Of a stretch of DNA of 64,000 nt, positions 19,586 through 33,200 are shown piece by piece; positions within the stretch are counted from its first letter, which is position 1; each line of letters begins with the position of its first letter. The stretch is from CAWGAJ01 sp963820545. Lineage in GTDB: Bacteria > Planctomycetota > Planctomycetia > Pirellulales > Thermoguttaceae. Made by a program: the position numbers and the translations under genes. The stretch is from assembly GCA_963820545.1 (NCBI GenBank), contig CAWGAJ010000001.1:1426001-1490000 (forward strand), read 5' to 3'. The notes below the pieces were generated by a model that saw only the letters and a list, made by a program, of their open reading frames with translations, did not search any database and was not told where the DNA came from.

Positions 19586-22500
19586 TTACCGACGACGAAG
19601 CCGGTAGACGCCCAAGACCATGGCGGCCAGGATCAGCAAGGCCCAGGTCGAGGGCTCGGGTACCGGTGTTAGCGGCGACAAATCCAGGCCGTCGGACAAG
19701 GGAGCGGAACTCGCCGGCCTGACAATCAGCTTCGACCCGGAACCAATATAGATATGGCCTTGACGCACCACGCTCACCGATAGCGTCGTACCCGATCCGC
19801 TCACGTTGGTCTCGCCCGTCCCCGTCACGTTGCCGGTCGTCTTGGTGCCGGCGGTCACGGCGAATTTTCCGTCGTTGGCCACCGCCGCATGGATGGCGCC
19901 GTTGGTCCCGTCGGTAAACGGATCCACGGCCCCGCCGGCGGTCACCGTGGTGCCGGCGACAATGCTCAACGAGCCCGAGGCGCTCAGCGTCGGGGCTGTG
20001 GCCAGTGCCAGGCTGAGCGTGCCGCCGCCCTTGGCGGTCAGCCCGCCGTTGAGGGTGTAGGTGCCCGGCAAGGTCAGCGTCTGGTCGGCGGAGACCTGGA
20101 TGGCGCCGCCGCTGGCGGTAATCTCTATCGGCCTGGCTACGGGAGCCGTACCCGTGGTAGTCAGAGAGAAGGAAGCCGTGGCTTCGAGCGTGCCGCCGTT
20201 TAAGGTCAGCTTGCCGCTGGGTGAACCCAGTACGCTGTTATCGCTGATGCTCAAAATACCAGCCTTAACCGTCGTGCCGCCGGTGTAGGGAGTACCACTG
20301 GATATATTGGAAACCCCGAGGGTAAGCTTCCCGGCGCCGTCCTTGACTAAGACCAGCGTGCCGGTGCCGGCGCCCGCGTATTTGTCGCGGATTATGCCGT
20401 TGTAGGAACAGTTGGCGGTGTTATTGACCGTCAGCGTGGAGCTGCTGTTCACGGTGCTGGTGTCCTGGACCTGAATGATGCCATAGCCGGTGGAGTCATT
20501 GATTCCGCCCACGGTTTCGTTATAGCCCATCAAATTCAGGTAAGCAAAGTTTCCGCTAGAACTACTGAAGGTGACAACCGCAGTATCGGCAATCTGGTCG
20601 GAGGCGCCCAGGTTCACAACGTCCCAGCCGCCGGTGGCATTGCCAATGTTGAGGTTGCCGGGAACGGCGGTTGCGCCCGCCGACTTCTGTAGCAGCAGAG
20701 TGCCGCCGTAAATATTCGTCGCACCGTTGTAGGTGTTGGAGGTAGAGCCTGTGAAAACAACCGTACCTGTGTTCGTGTATGAAGAGCCATTTGTGGCACC
20801 CATTCCTACGATCATACTCCCCGCCTTTGTCAAGTCTCCGGTGCCGCCGATCGCACCGCTAATAGTGGTCGTTGTGTCAGATGTTGGGGTGACAGCATAT
20901 AGGATGCCGCCGCCGTTAAGAGTGATAGAGCCGGTGAAGGAGATCGCACCAGAGTCTGGAAGTACGGCCCCAAAGCCGCCGCCGTTAACGGTCAAATTAT
21001 TAGCCAGTGTGTTCCCCGCGCCCATAGTGACACCTGGCCGCCCGAGTTCACAGTGATCGGGGCCAGGCTGGACGAGGTGCCTACCACGGTGGTTCCTTGG
21101 AAGAACAGACCGCCTTCATTGATAACGACACTGCCCAAACCGGTCTCGCCCATGTTAATGATACCGATCAGGTTGCTGCCGACCTTGGTCAGGGTGTACC
21201 CATTGCCGGTCATAGTGGAACCTACGGTGCGGCCCAGATCAAATCGTCTTGAGCCGCCGATGGTGGCATCGCCGTTGAGGGTGAGATAATGGATCGATGA
21301 AAATCTATCGGCAGAGCCATTGTTAACAATAACGCCTTGGCCATTGTAGCCCGAGCCGCTAACCAGCACGTTGGGGCTAATCAAATTGTCGTTTGTATTA
21401 TGAAGATCGATGCCGTTCAGATCTAGAGTACCGCCGTTGATGATGAACTTGTTACTGGTGGTGTAAGCCTGCACGGCCGCCGATGCGCCGAGCCTTAGCA
21501 CGCCGTTGCTAATCGCGGTATCGCCGGTGTAATCGTTACCGCTGCTGTTACTAATGGTCAGCGTTCCCGTGCCCGTCTTGGTGAGTCCCGTAGCGCCGGA
21601 AATCTTGCCGCTGCCGGTGAAGGTGTAATCCTTGCCGGCGTCGACCGTGACGGACAGGGGCCTGACCGTGGTGTTCATAGTGACCGTGGTGTTGGTGGCG
21701 GTATCGTTGAAGGTCACGGCATCGGCCTGGTAGAAGATATCGGCCGAGCTGTCGTTGAGCCAGTTATTGGTGGTCTTCACGTCCCAAGCGTCGTTGGGCG
21801 AAGCCGTACCAGTCCAGATCAACGAGGCATTGGAGCCGCTGACCTTCAAATCGATCTTCCCGGTCGCCCCGGTCGTCACGGAACTAGTGATGGTATACCG
21901 CGTGGGATTAACCACCTTGATACCGGTGCCCGTCAGGGTGCCGGTGACGCTGGCCACGCGAAACGAGGAAGTTGTCAGCGAGCCGAGAAGTATAGGATTG
22001 ATAATGGTTTCCTGGTCTGTCGCGCCCAAGAGGGTCAAATTGCCCTTGACGTCCAAGAGATCCCCACTGCTGCCGCCGAATTCATAATCTATTGTATCGC
22101 CAGTGCTGCCGCCGGCGAGCGTGAGGTTGCCGTTAAAGGTCAACGTCCCGATGGAACTGCCCGGAGCGATAGTCGCGCCGCCTTCGTCGGTGACATCTCC
22201 TTTGACGGTTCCGCTGCCGGAGAGCGTCTGGCCGGAAACCAGCTTGTAGTAACCGTCGCTGAGCGCCGAGACGTCAAAGGTTGCTCCGGACAGGACGTTG
22301 ATCAGCGGGCTGCTGCCAATGGAGCCGTAACCCGCCAGCGCCAAGGTACCGGCATTAATTACAGTGGAACCGTTGTGGGTGCTGGAACCCGAAATGGTCC
22401 AGATTCCCGAGCCGTCTTTGATAACGCCGAGAGAGCCGGTGCTGCCGGAAAAGGTAATACCGCCGGCGATTACACCGTTTCCAGCCCCTTTCAAAACAAG

Positions 22501-25500
22501 ATAACGAGCCGTGGTCAAGGTATCGGTAATTGCATAGTTCAGGGTAAGCGTACCGCTATCAGATTGGAGTGTATATACGCTGCCACTCGTAGCGAAATTG
22601 AAGCTTCCATTGAAGGTATTGTTACCGTAATTGTTGACGTGGGCAGGTGTGGCAATTGAAGGTTGGCGGCCTAATAAAGTAATCGTCGGCTGCGCGGTGA
22701 GGGTGTACCCGCCGCCGCCGCCGTCGTCGAATTCCAGCCGACTGGTTTCGGTGCCGCCGGAAATACTGAGGGCCGTGGAGCTAAGGAGGGAATCGCCGAG
22801 TGCATCCGCGTTTTTCAGGCGCAATGCTCCGTTGCCTTGGATAGTGACGGCGCCGCTAAAGGAATTGGCCGCGGCAAGGGTCACGGTTCCGGAACCATTC
22901 TTGGTAAGGCCGCCGCTTCCCGTAATTTTGGCGGTGGAGAAAGTGAAGTTGTTGCTGCTGTTAAAAACTAACGCGCCGTTATTGATAATCGTGCCGCTGT
23001 CGGGCAGACTGCCGTTGGCGATACCAGTGCCGATTTGCAGCGTGCCGGCGTTGATCGTGGTTCCGCCGCTCCAGGTGTTTGCCGTGCTGGTCAAGATCAA
23101 GGAGCCGGCGGAGCCGGCTTTGGTTAATGATCCAGTGCCGCCGAGGGTACCGGAAAGGGTCAACGAGCCGCTGTCGGTGGTGACGGTGGCGATGCCGTTT
23201 AATGTCCCGGAACCGGCGAAGGTGTTAGCGCCGCTGCCGTTGCTTATCCCGGCCCCGTCGGCCATCACGAGATTTTTGCTAAGCACGTTCGTCGTGGTGT
23301 CCCAGAAGCGCATGGCGGCGCCCGAGGCGATCGTGATGGTCTTGTTCGGGTCGCCCATGGTCGTGGTGGACTGGAAGCCCAAAACTCCGCCATTCACAGC
23401 GATATCACTCAGCCCCGTATCACCCAAGCCGACAAAATAAACCCAGTTGGAACCCGTCTTGGTGAGTTTGTAGCCATTGCCGACGAGCCAGGCCGTGGTG
23501 GTGGTGGGATTATCGGTGCGGATGTCCCAACGGCCGTTGGTGCCGCCGAAGGTCGTGTCACCGGTCAAGGTGACGTAGCGGAAGGCGTTCATATTAGTGC
23601 TGCCGGAGTTGACAATGGCGCCGGTGCCGTCGCCCGCGCCTTGAACGGTCACCGGCCGGGTGCCGAGGGTATTGCCGACAATATCCAAAGAGCCGCTGTT
23701 GGTGATGGTAACGGGGACGGTAGAGGTAGCCGTCGGGCCAATGGCGGTGGCGCTGCCCATCACCACCTGGCCATTGCTGATCGTGGTGGCGCCGGTAAAG
23801 GCGGTATTAGTGTTACTGAGCGTGAGTTTACCCGCGCCCTTCTTTTCCAAGGAGCCGCTGCCGCTTAGGCTCCCGGAGATGGCGGAGTCGTCCGTGCGAT
23901 AGTAAATCAGCGCGCCATTGTTGACCACGTTGCCGGTGCCGCCGAGGCCGCCGCCGGAGGTGTTGTCGCCTACTTGCAGGGTGCCGGCGTTGATCGTGGT
24001 AGTGCCGCCGTAAGTATTGGTGCCGGTGTTCTTGATGGTCAACTTGCCGGTGCCGCTCTTGGTGAGCGTCATGGCGGTGCCGCCGGCAATGGCGCCCGTG
24101 CCTTGGAAGGTGTAATCCAAGTTTGAATTAACTGTGACCGTAGTGGGACTAATCGTGTTTGCTAAGTTGACGGTCTGGGTGGAACTGGAATTGTCGAAGG
24201 TAACAGTGTCAATATCATAAAACCTGTCGGCGGATCCGTTGCTGACCCAGGTCCAGTTGGTGGTGCTAAAATCCCAGTTACTGCCGGCATTGCCTTTCCA
24301 AAGCAGGCTGGTCGGAGGCAGACCGGAGACCGTAAGGTCGATTTCTTTTGCCCCGGTGTTGATGCTTAACGTGCCTGTTTGCCGGGTCGTGCCGCCGATG
24401 CCCGAAAGGAGAACATTGGCAATGTTGCCGGATGATGTCCCTTGATAGGTGAACAACTTGTAAGCGCTGCTCGTGCTTAAACTGGTGCTGAGCATGTTGA
24501 CCGTAAAGGTAGCCTTATCGGAACCGCTGGGCAGGGCCAGAATTCCCGAGCTTGACGTGAGGGTGATAAGGTCGTTGTTAGCCGTATCCGTATCGCTGGC
24601 CAAATCGAATTTGACCGTGCCGCCGGTAGGGCTGCCCAAGGTCAGATTATTCTGGAAACTCAGCAGGCCGACGGTGCCGTTAGTGCCCGGCAAAAGCTGG
24701 GCGTTGCCGGTGAGGGTCACGTTGCCGAGGACCGCGCCGCTGCCGCCTAGGGTCTGGCCATTAAGCAGGCTGAAACCGCTGACCGAGGATACGTCCAAGG
24801 TCGCGCCGGACTTGACGTCGATTAGCGAACTGGCCCCAACGTAGCCGGTGGCCCCTATGACCAATTTGCCGGCGTTGATAGTCGTACTGCCGGTGTAAGT
24901 ATTACTTCCGGAAAGGGTCCACGTTCCGCTGCCCGCTTTGATAACATGCAGGGAGTTTAAGTTGCTGGCAGTGCCGTTAGCCATGGCTCCACTTACTTCA
25001 CCATTGCCGGCGCCTTGGAGGGTTAAATATCTATCGGACGCAAGGGTGGCATTATTGGTTACCGTGTTAAGGGTAAGTTTCCCGGAGTCGGACTGCACAA
25101 TGTATTGATTGCCGCCTACTACCAACGAGAGGTCGCCTGTAAGGGAGTTGGTGCCGCCGTTTACATTCTGGATGTGGGGAGCGGTGGCCGCCGAACGCCC
25201 GGCTAAGGTAATCGTGTTACTGATGATCAAATTTTCAGTGCCCAGCTCGAGCTGGGAGGTGTAAGTGCCGCCGCCCACGGTGACCGAGGTGGCGTAGCCC
25301 AAGGCGTTATTGTTCCCTAAACGCAACTTGCCGCCATTGATGGCAATCGGCGATTGGAAAGCGGTGTTGGTGCCGGACAAGGTAAGCGTGCCCACGTTGG
25401 TAACCAGAATGCCGCCGGTGTTGCCCCCAAGATTTGTCGTAGCGGCAGAGCCGGAAATGCTGCCCGAAATCGTAAAGTCTTTAGTGCTGTTGAAAACCAA

Positions 25501-26811
25501 CCGGCCGTTCCAATTGGTGGGATAACTGGTGCAAGTAATCGAAATATCTTTATCGGCGGGCAGGCTGCCGTTGGCGCCGCCATCGCCGATTTGCAGGTCG
25601 CCTTCGGTGATGTTAAGTTTGCCCCAACTATTGGCCGAGCCGGTCAATTGAAGAATACCGGCATAGTTTTTGGTCAGGGGGCCCGTGCCTAAAGTGATGT
25701 TACCGGTAACAGGGTGGACTCTGGTTGTATTGCCAGCTGCACCGATGGTAAGATTTGCATTGACAGCGGAGCCGTCGATGGAATTGTTTACATTTAACTG
25801 TGGACCCCAAGAACCCGTAGAACGTCCCGCTGATATCGTGCTATCGCCGGTGAGGGTGACCGGTCCGTTGATGGCAAGAGTGCCGGTATGGTCAACGAGA
25901 GAGATTGTGCCGTTGAGGGAAGTCGCTCCGTTAAAAGTAATGTCGGCACCTGTTGATAAAGAAGTGATTAAGCCATTATTGACGGTAGTGGAGCCGTTGA
26001 AGATCATGGAACCGTAAGCGGCTACGATTGAGCTGCTAGTATTGAGGGTAGTCGAGCCGTTGAAGGTCATGGTATAGCCGGAACTACTGCAGCGAAGATA
26101 GCCACTGTTGAGGGTAACGTTTCCGTTTAAGGTCCATGATCCTGACATACGGAGTTGCATTGCGCCTAAGCCGTCGAAGCCGGTGCCAGAGGCGATAAAG
26201 TCATTGTTATAAGTGCGGGTTTGAGCCCAAGTCCGCATCGTGGCGCCGCTCTCGATCATGACCGTTGAAGTGCCAAACGCCAAATCGTTTTGCCCGGATG
26301 TAAGGCCTGCTTTCAACACGGTAGTGCCGGAATAGGTGTTGGCGCCATAAGTGTCGAGGTAACTCGTGCCGGTTTTAATTAAACCGGAAGTGCCGGCAAT
26401 AACCGAATTGATCGCCAGCCACCCAGGGGTATCAATGGTGGGCGAATCGCCGACCAACGTAAGCGTGCCGCCCGTGAGATTGTAACTGGCGCGAACGGTG
26501 CCACTTGCCGCGTCGTTATTGGTTATGTTGTGGACGCTAATGCCGCCCGCGTCGACGGCAATCGTCGAAGTGGTAGTGTAGAATCCGTTTAAAATAGCGT
26601 CGTCGCCCGCCGAGTTATTCCAGGAGTTGGTGTTAGTGAGGTTGTCGAGCGACCAAATTGTGGTCGTGGTATCCCAGGAGCCGGCGCCTCCATTGGGGGC
26701 GTTCCAATAATATTGCGTCGCTTGCGACGTCGCGGCCGTGAAAAGACACATCACTACGGCCATCAACCCAGTGCCAAAGCTGATACATGAGCCATGCAAT
26801 TTCCTCGTCAT
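19586..26811 (-). CDS. Giant PATR-repeat PEP-CTERM protein, array gene C (one frameshift)
   Basis: Two overlapping frames (20992-26811 and 19586-21025) together encode one protein of about 2,408 residues. The conserved text runs ITVNSGGQVSLW in the first frame and continues as GAGNTLANNLTVNGGG in the second. One G is missing from a G-run at 21013-21022. The signal peptide belongs to subfamily 2 (MTRKLHGS...SQATQYYWNAPNGG), shared with gene E only. Trp-rich headers lie near residues 33, 837 and 1667. A region near residues 200-350 is dense in serine and threonine with NGSTTLN/NGSTTVN units. The last about 300 residues are identical to gene B. The tail is PEP-CTERM. If the shift were real, the large fragment would be secreted without a sorting signal. 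Confidence 0.8.
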
Positions 26812-27270
26812 GCCATTACCCTTTATGATAAAATATTAGAAGCGCTTAAACTTTCTCTGTCCAAAAGCGCCGCCCCGGTGCTCGGTTTATGGACGCGAAA
26901 TCAAAACTAACGCCAGTTGAATACGCCAAGTGGCAACATAATTACATAGTCCAAGGGTTCCCAATGCCTCCGGGAAAAGAGCGCATTAGGACCTCTCTTT
27001 TTTGCCTAATCGATAAAATCCATTTTAATAAAATGATCAAAATTCGCAAGTATTTAGCATAAAATGCAGATAGATTTTTTAAATACTTCTTACCATTCAA
27101 AATGGGTATTAATATCTTTATCCGACTAATGTCTAAATGATCCTAATCCCTTAATGCTTATGTTTTTATAACTTCTGCCGTTCAAACAAAAAAACCCGCT
27201 TCTGTGCCTGGGCACGGAAGCGGGTTCTATTGACAAATATCCGCTTATCTAAAAGCGTTAATCTTCTCCC
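26812..27270. promoter_or_regulatory. Intergenic region C-D: upstream control region of gene C and terminator of gene D
   Basis: The region is AT-rich with no supported gene. It is recognisably homologous to the other array spacers (for example ATAAAATCCATT and ACTAACGCCA) but much diverged, in line with gene C having the second type of signal peptide. Confidence 0.45.
27188..27228 (-). terminator. Intrinsic terminator of gene D
   Basis: The stem is 27195-27208 with 27211-27224, with one G-T pair, and seven T follow on the minus strand. It is the same element as after genes B, C and E. Confidence 0.9.
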
Positions 27271-30200
27271 TTACCGACGACGAAGCCGGTAGACGCCCAA
27301 GACCATGGCGGCCAGTATCAGCAAGGCCCAGGTCGAGGGCTCGGGTACCGGTGTTAGCGGCAACAAATCCAGGCCGTCCGACAAGGGAGCGGAACTCGCC
27401 GGCCTGACAATCAGCTTCGACCCGGAACCAATATAGATATGGCCTTGACGCACCACGCTCACCGATAGCGTCGTACCCGATCCGCTCACGTTGGTCTCGC
27501 CCGTCCCCGTCACGTTGCCGGTCGTCTTGGTGCCGGCGGTCACGGCGAATTTTCCGTCGTTGGCCACTGCGGCATGTATGGCGCCGTTGGTCCCGTCGGT
27601 AAAGGGATCCACGGCCCCGCCGGCGGTCACCGTGGTGCCGGCGACAATGCTCAACGGGCCCGAGGTGCTCAGCGTCGGGGCGCTGGCCAAGGCCAGGCTG
27701 AGCGTGCCGCCGCCCTTGGCGGTCAAGCCGCCGTTGAGGGTGTAGGTGCCCGGCAGGGTCAACGTCTGGTCGGCGGAGACCTGGATGGCGCCGCCGCTGG
27801 CGGTAATCTCTATTGGCCTGGCTACGGGAGCCGTACCCGTGGTAGTCAAGGAGAAGGAAGCGGTGGCTTCGAGCGTGCCGCCGTTTAAGGTCAGCTTGCC
27901 GCTGGGTGAACCCAGTACGCTGTTATCGCTGATGCTCAAAATACCGGCCTTGACCGTCGTGCCGCCGGAGTAGGGAGTACCACTGGATATATTGGAAACC
28001 CCGAGGGTAAGCTTCCCGGCGCCGTCCTTGACTAAGACCAGCGTGCCGGTGCCGGCGCCCGCGTACTTGTCGCGGATTATGCCGTTGTACGAACAGTTGG
28101 CGGTGTTATTGACCGTCAGCGTGGAGCTGCTGTTCACGGTGCTGGTGTCCTGGACCTGAATGATGCCATAGCCGGTGGAGTCATTGATTCCGCCCACGGT
28201 TTCGTTATAGCCCATCATATCCAGATACGCGAAGTTGTTGGCGCCGGAGGCAGTGAAGGTAACGATCGAAGTATCGGCAATCTGATCGGATGCGCCTAGT
28301 TGCACAGCGTCCCAGACACCGGAGGCTCCGTTCATGGCGTCGCCGATGTTGAGGTTGCCGGGAATGGCTACTGCGCCTGCGGTCTTCCGCAGTATTAACC
28401 TGCCGCCGTAGACGTTGGTGGCGCCGTTATAGGTGTTGGAGTTAGTGCCGGAGAAAATAGCGGTGCCGCGGTCATAGTTTACCTGGGAGCGAGTAACAAA
28501 ACTCCCCGACTTGGTCAAGTCGCCCGTGCCGGTGAACGCGCCGGAGAAGGTGACTTCTCGATTGGCCGCTTCATTGGAGGCGTATATCACTCCGCCGCCG
28601 TTCATAGTGATGGAGGAGGCGAAGGTGAGAGGAGTTTGGGTATCAGCTTGAGTGCCGCCGATACCACCACCGTTCAGGGTTACAGGATTATTGAATACCG
28701 CTCCTGTTGGTGTTGCAGTTCCTAGAGTCCACACACCAAACTGGCCGCCTGCATTGACAGTGACTGGGGCTAAAGAGGTCGAAGTGCCCAAGACTGTTCC
28801 CGTAAGGTCGTTATCCCATTGGATAGTCAGTTCACCTTGGTTGATGACTACGGCGCCCAAGTTGGTGTAACCGATACTCAAGAGCCAGACATTGTTGGAG
28901 CCGGTCTTAGTCAGGGTATAACCGTTGCCGGCCAAATAGGCGCCGGTAAAGCGGCCGATTTCAAACCGGCCGGAGTCCTGTGTTCCTAAGGTGATATTGC
29001 CGCCGACGGTGGTATCGCCTTGCATCGTGAGGTAGCGTACCGAGCCGCTGAAGGTCGCATTCGCGCCGGTGTTGATGATGGCCCCGTTGCCTCCCACACC
29101 CGTGCCTTGAACGAATATCGGTTCACTTCCAGCGCTCTGGGCGTTGAGATCGAGGGTGCCGCCATTGATTGTGGTGGCAGCGATGTTGTTTTCGCCCAAT
29201 GCATTGGCGATGGCAAGACGTACAGTCCCGCCGTTGATTTGCAGCGGACTGTTATCGCCAATAGTGTTGTAGACGGACAGGACGACCGTGCCGGCGTTGA
29301 CGGTCGTAGTGCCGGAGTAACTGTTTCCGTTGCTGTTATTAATGTTCAGCGTTCCCGTGCCCGTCTTAGTGAGCCCCGTAGCACCGATAATCTTGCCGGT
29401 GCCGCTGAAGGTGTAATCCTGGTCGGCGTTGACTGTGAGGGACATGGGCCTGACCTGGGAGTTGATGTTAACCGTGGTGTTGGTGGCGCTATCGTTGAAG
29501 GTCACGACATCGGATGCGTAGAACTGATCGGCCGAGCTGCCGTTGAGCCAGTTAGTGGTGTTTTTCAAGTCCCAATAGTTGTTGGGCGTAGCGGTTCCAG
29601 ACCAGATCAACGATGCATTGGAGCCGCTGGCCGTCAAATTGATCTTCCCGGCCGCCCCGGTCGTCACGGAACTAGTGACGGTATACCTTGTGGAATTAGC
29701 CACCTTGATAGCGGTGCCCGACAGGGTGCCGGTGACGCTGGCCACGCGAAACGAGGAAGTCGTCAGCGAGCCGAGAGCTATTGGATTGATAAGGGTTTCC
29801 TGGTCCGTCGTGCCGCTGAGGGTCAAATTGCCCTTGACGTCCAAGAGATCCCCACTGCTGCCGCCGAATTCGTAATCTATTGTATCGCCAGTGGTGCCGC
29901 CGGCGAGCGTGAGGTTGCCGTTAAAGGTCAACGTCCCGATGGAACTGCCCGGAGCGATAATCGCGCCGCCTTCGTCGTTGACATCTCCTTTGACGTTTCC
30001 GCTGCCGGAGAGCGTCTGGCCGTTATACAGCTTGTAACCGTCGGTGACCGCCGAGACGTCAAAGGTCGCTCCGGACAGGACGTTGATCAGCGGGCTGCTG
30101 CCGATGGAGCCGTTACCCGCCAGCGCCAAGGTACCGGCATTAATCAAGGTGGAACCGTTGTGGTTGCTGGATGCCGAAATGGTCCAGATTCCCGAGCCGG

Positions 30201-33200
30201 CTTTGATGACGCCGAGAGAGCCGCTGGTGCCGGTAAAGCTGATACCGCCGCCGGCAATCTCACCGTTTCCAGCCCCGCTCAAAATGAGAGAACGAGCGGT
30301 GGTCAAGGTATCGGTAAAAGTGCCATTAAAGGTGAGCTTACCGCTGTCGGACTGGATGATATATTGAGCGCCACTCACTGCGCAATTGATGCCCCCCCCG
30401 CTAAGTACATCGCCAAAGCTATTATTACCGCTTAAATTATTTATGTGCGGAGCGGGAGAAGCCGAAGGTTGGCGGCCTGCTAAAGTAATCAACGGCTTCG
30501 CGGTGAGGGTGTACCCGCCGCCGCCGTCGTCGGCGAATTCCAGCCGACTGGTTTCGGTGCCGCCGGAAATACTGAGGGCCGTGGAGCTAAGGATGGCATC
30601 GCCGAGTGCATCCGCGTTTTTCAGGCGCAATGCTCCGTTGCCTTGGATAGCGACGGCGCCGCTAAAGGAATTGGCCGCGGCAAGGGTCACGGTCCCCGTA
30701 CCATTTTTGGTAAGGCCGCCGCTTCCGGTGATTTGGGCGGTGGAGAAAGTGAAGTTGTTGTTGCTGTTAAATAGCAAGGTGCCATTATTGGAAATAGTTC
30801 CAATATCAGGCAAACTGCCGTTGGCGCCGCCGTTGCCGATTTGCAGCGTGCCGGCGTTGATCGTGGTTCCGCCGTTCCAGTTATTCGCAGTGCTGATGAG
30901 AATTGCGGTTCCACTACCGCTTTTGCTCAACATGCCGGCACCGCCAATCTGGCCGGAGACAGTAACCGAGGTGGTATTGGCAACGTCCAAAATTCCGCCG
31001 CTACTGGTCAACGTGACGCTGCCGCCATAGACATTGGTCGTGCCGGCGTCCGTGGCTCGAGTCCCCATTGCCCCGCCATTGAGCGTCAGGGCCCGATTGA
31101 TCGGATTAGCAGTGGGGGTTTGCCAAAATGTAATCGCGCCGCCGGTATTCACCGTAACCGTCTTGGTTAAGTCTTCAAGCACGGTCGTGCCTTGAATACA
31201 TAGAGATCCTTGGTTCACCACTACGTTGCCCAGGCCGGTGTTGCCCAGGTCCACGAGAAAGATACCGTTGCTGCCCGTCTTGGTAAGGTTGTAGGTATTG
31301 CCGGTTAGAGTGGCGCCCGTGCCGCGCACGTCCCAGCGGACCGAACCGCCCAAGGTGGTGTCGCCGGCAAGTGTGAGGGAGCTGAGAGCATTCAGTTGAT
31401 TCGCGCCGCTGTTGCTGACTATGGCCCCACTACCGTCAGTCCCCGAGCCTTTAACGCTTACCGGCCGGGTGCCGAGAGAGTTGCCGCCAATATCCAGCGA
31501 GCCGCTATTGCTGATGGTAATAGCGGTGGAGACATTTGTCGGGCCCAGGGCATTGGTGCTGGCCATCACCACCTGGCCATTGCTGATCGTGGTGGCGCCG
31601 GTAAAGCTGTTACTGCCGCTGAGCGTGAGTTTGCCCGCGCCCTTCTTTTCCAAGGAGCCGCTGCCGCTCATGCTGCCGGAAATGGCGGAGTCGTCCGTGC
31701 GATAGTAAAGCAGCGCACCATTGTTGACCACGTTGCCGGTGCCGCCAATGCCGCCGCCGGAGGTATTGTCGCCTACTTGCAGGGTGCCGGCGTTGATCGT
31801 GGTAGTGCCGCCGTAAGTATTGGTGCCGGTGTTTTTGATGGTCAACTTGCCGGTGCCGCTCTTGGTGAGCGTCATGGCAGTGCCGCCGCCAATTGCGCCG
31901 GTGCCTTGGAAGATGTAATCCGAGTTCGAATTAACCGTCACCGTGCCGGGATTAAGCGCGGCTGTGACCGTGACGGTCTTGTTGATGCCGGAGTTGTCGA
32001 AAGTAGGCATGTCCAGATCATAATATCTGTCGGTGGATCCGTTGCTGACCCAGGTCCAGTTGGTGGTGCTTAAATCCCAGTTACCGCTGAGGTTGCCTTT
32101 CCAATACAAGCTGACCGGAGGCAATCCGGAGACCGTAAGGTCGACTTCTTTTGCCCCGGTGTCGATACTTAACGAACCGGTTTGCCGGGTCGTGCCGCCG
32201 ATGCCCGAAAGGAGCATATTAGCAATATTGCCGGAGGAAGTTCCCTGATAGGTAAACAACTTGTAAGGGCTGATGGTGGTTAAACTACTGCCAAGCATGT
32301 TGATAGAAACAGTAGCGGTATTGGCGCCGCTAGGCAGGGCCAGATTTCCGGTGACGGCAACCAGATCGTTGTTGGCCGAACTGGTATCGCTGGCCAAATC
32401 GAATTTGACCGTGCCGCCGGTGGGGCTGCCCAAGGTCAGATTATTCAGGAAGCTCAAAAGTCCGGCGGTGCCGTCGGCGCCCGGCAAAATCCTGGCGTTG
32501 CCGCTAAGAATAACGTCGCCTTTGACCGTGCCGGTGCCCAAAAGTTGTTGGGTGCCGGGCAAGGTATATCCGCTGGAAAAGTCGGTAACGTCGAAATACG
32601 CTCCACTACCGACCTGGACGTTCGTGTTGCCGAGCACTCCGGTGTTTTTCAAGGTCAGCGTGCCGCTGTTAATCGTGGTGCCGCCGGTGTATGTGCTGGT
32701 GCCCGAGAGGGTCAAAGTTCCGCTGCCGACTTTAATAATACTAATATCATTTTGAGTGGTGGTGGAACCGCCGATCACGCCGCTGACAGCAATATCTCCT
32801 TGGAAGTTTGCAAACCGTGTGCCTGTAACGGTGGAATTATTTTTGATGTTAGTGAGGGTGAGCTTGTCGGTGTTGGATTGGATAAGATAATTTTGCCCGC
32901 CTTGGATGAGTGATATGTCCCCGCTGATCGTATTATTGCCGCTATAATTTGCCAACTGCGCATCGGTGGCCGCGCTTCGCCCTGCTAAGGTAATAGCATG
33001 AGCGATGTTAAGAGCGGATGAGCTGCCGTCTAACTCGATTCGACCGGTGGCGGTGCCGCCGGAAGCAGTAACGGCGGCGGCGGTGGCCGGCAGCGCATTG
33101 TTGTTTTTCAATCGCAATACGCCGGTGTTCACCGTGGTATCGCTATTATAAGAGTTTGATCCAGAGAAGATCCACGTTCCCGAGCCTTCCTTGATGAGGT

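Larger units (their letters stand above)
19031..20493. repeat. Exact 1,463-bp direct repeat, copy 2
   Basis: This is the copy of 11587-13049, placed across the start of gene B, the B-C intergenic region and the 3' end of gene C. Its boundaries fall inside coding sequence at both ends, as expected for gene conversion or unequal crossing-over rather than for insertion of a mobile element. Confidence 0.8.

Noticed and set aside
11587..20493. Insertion sequence or transposon as cause of the exact repeat
   Set aside because: No transposase, terminal inverted repeats or target duplication; the repeat simply covers homologous positions of neighbouring genes.
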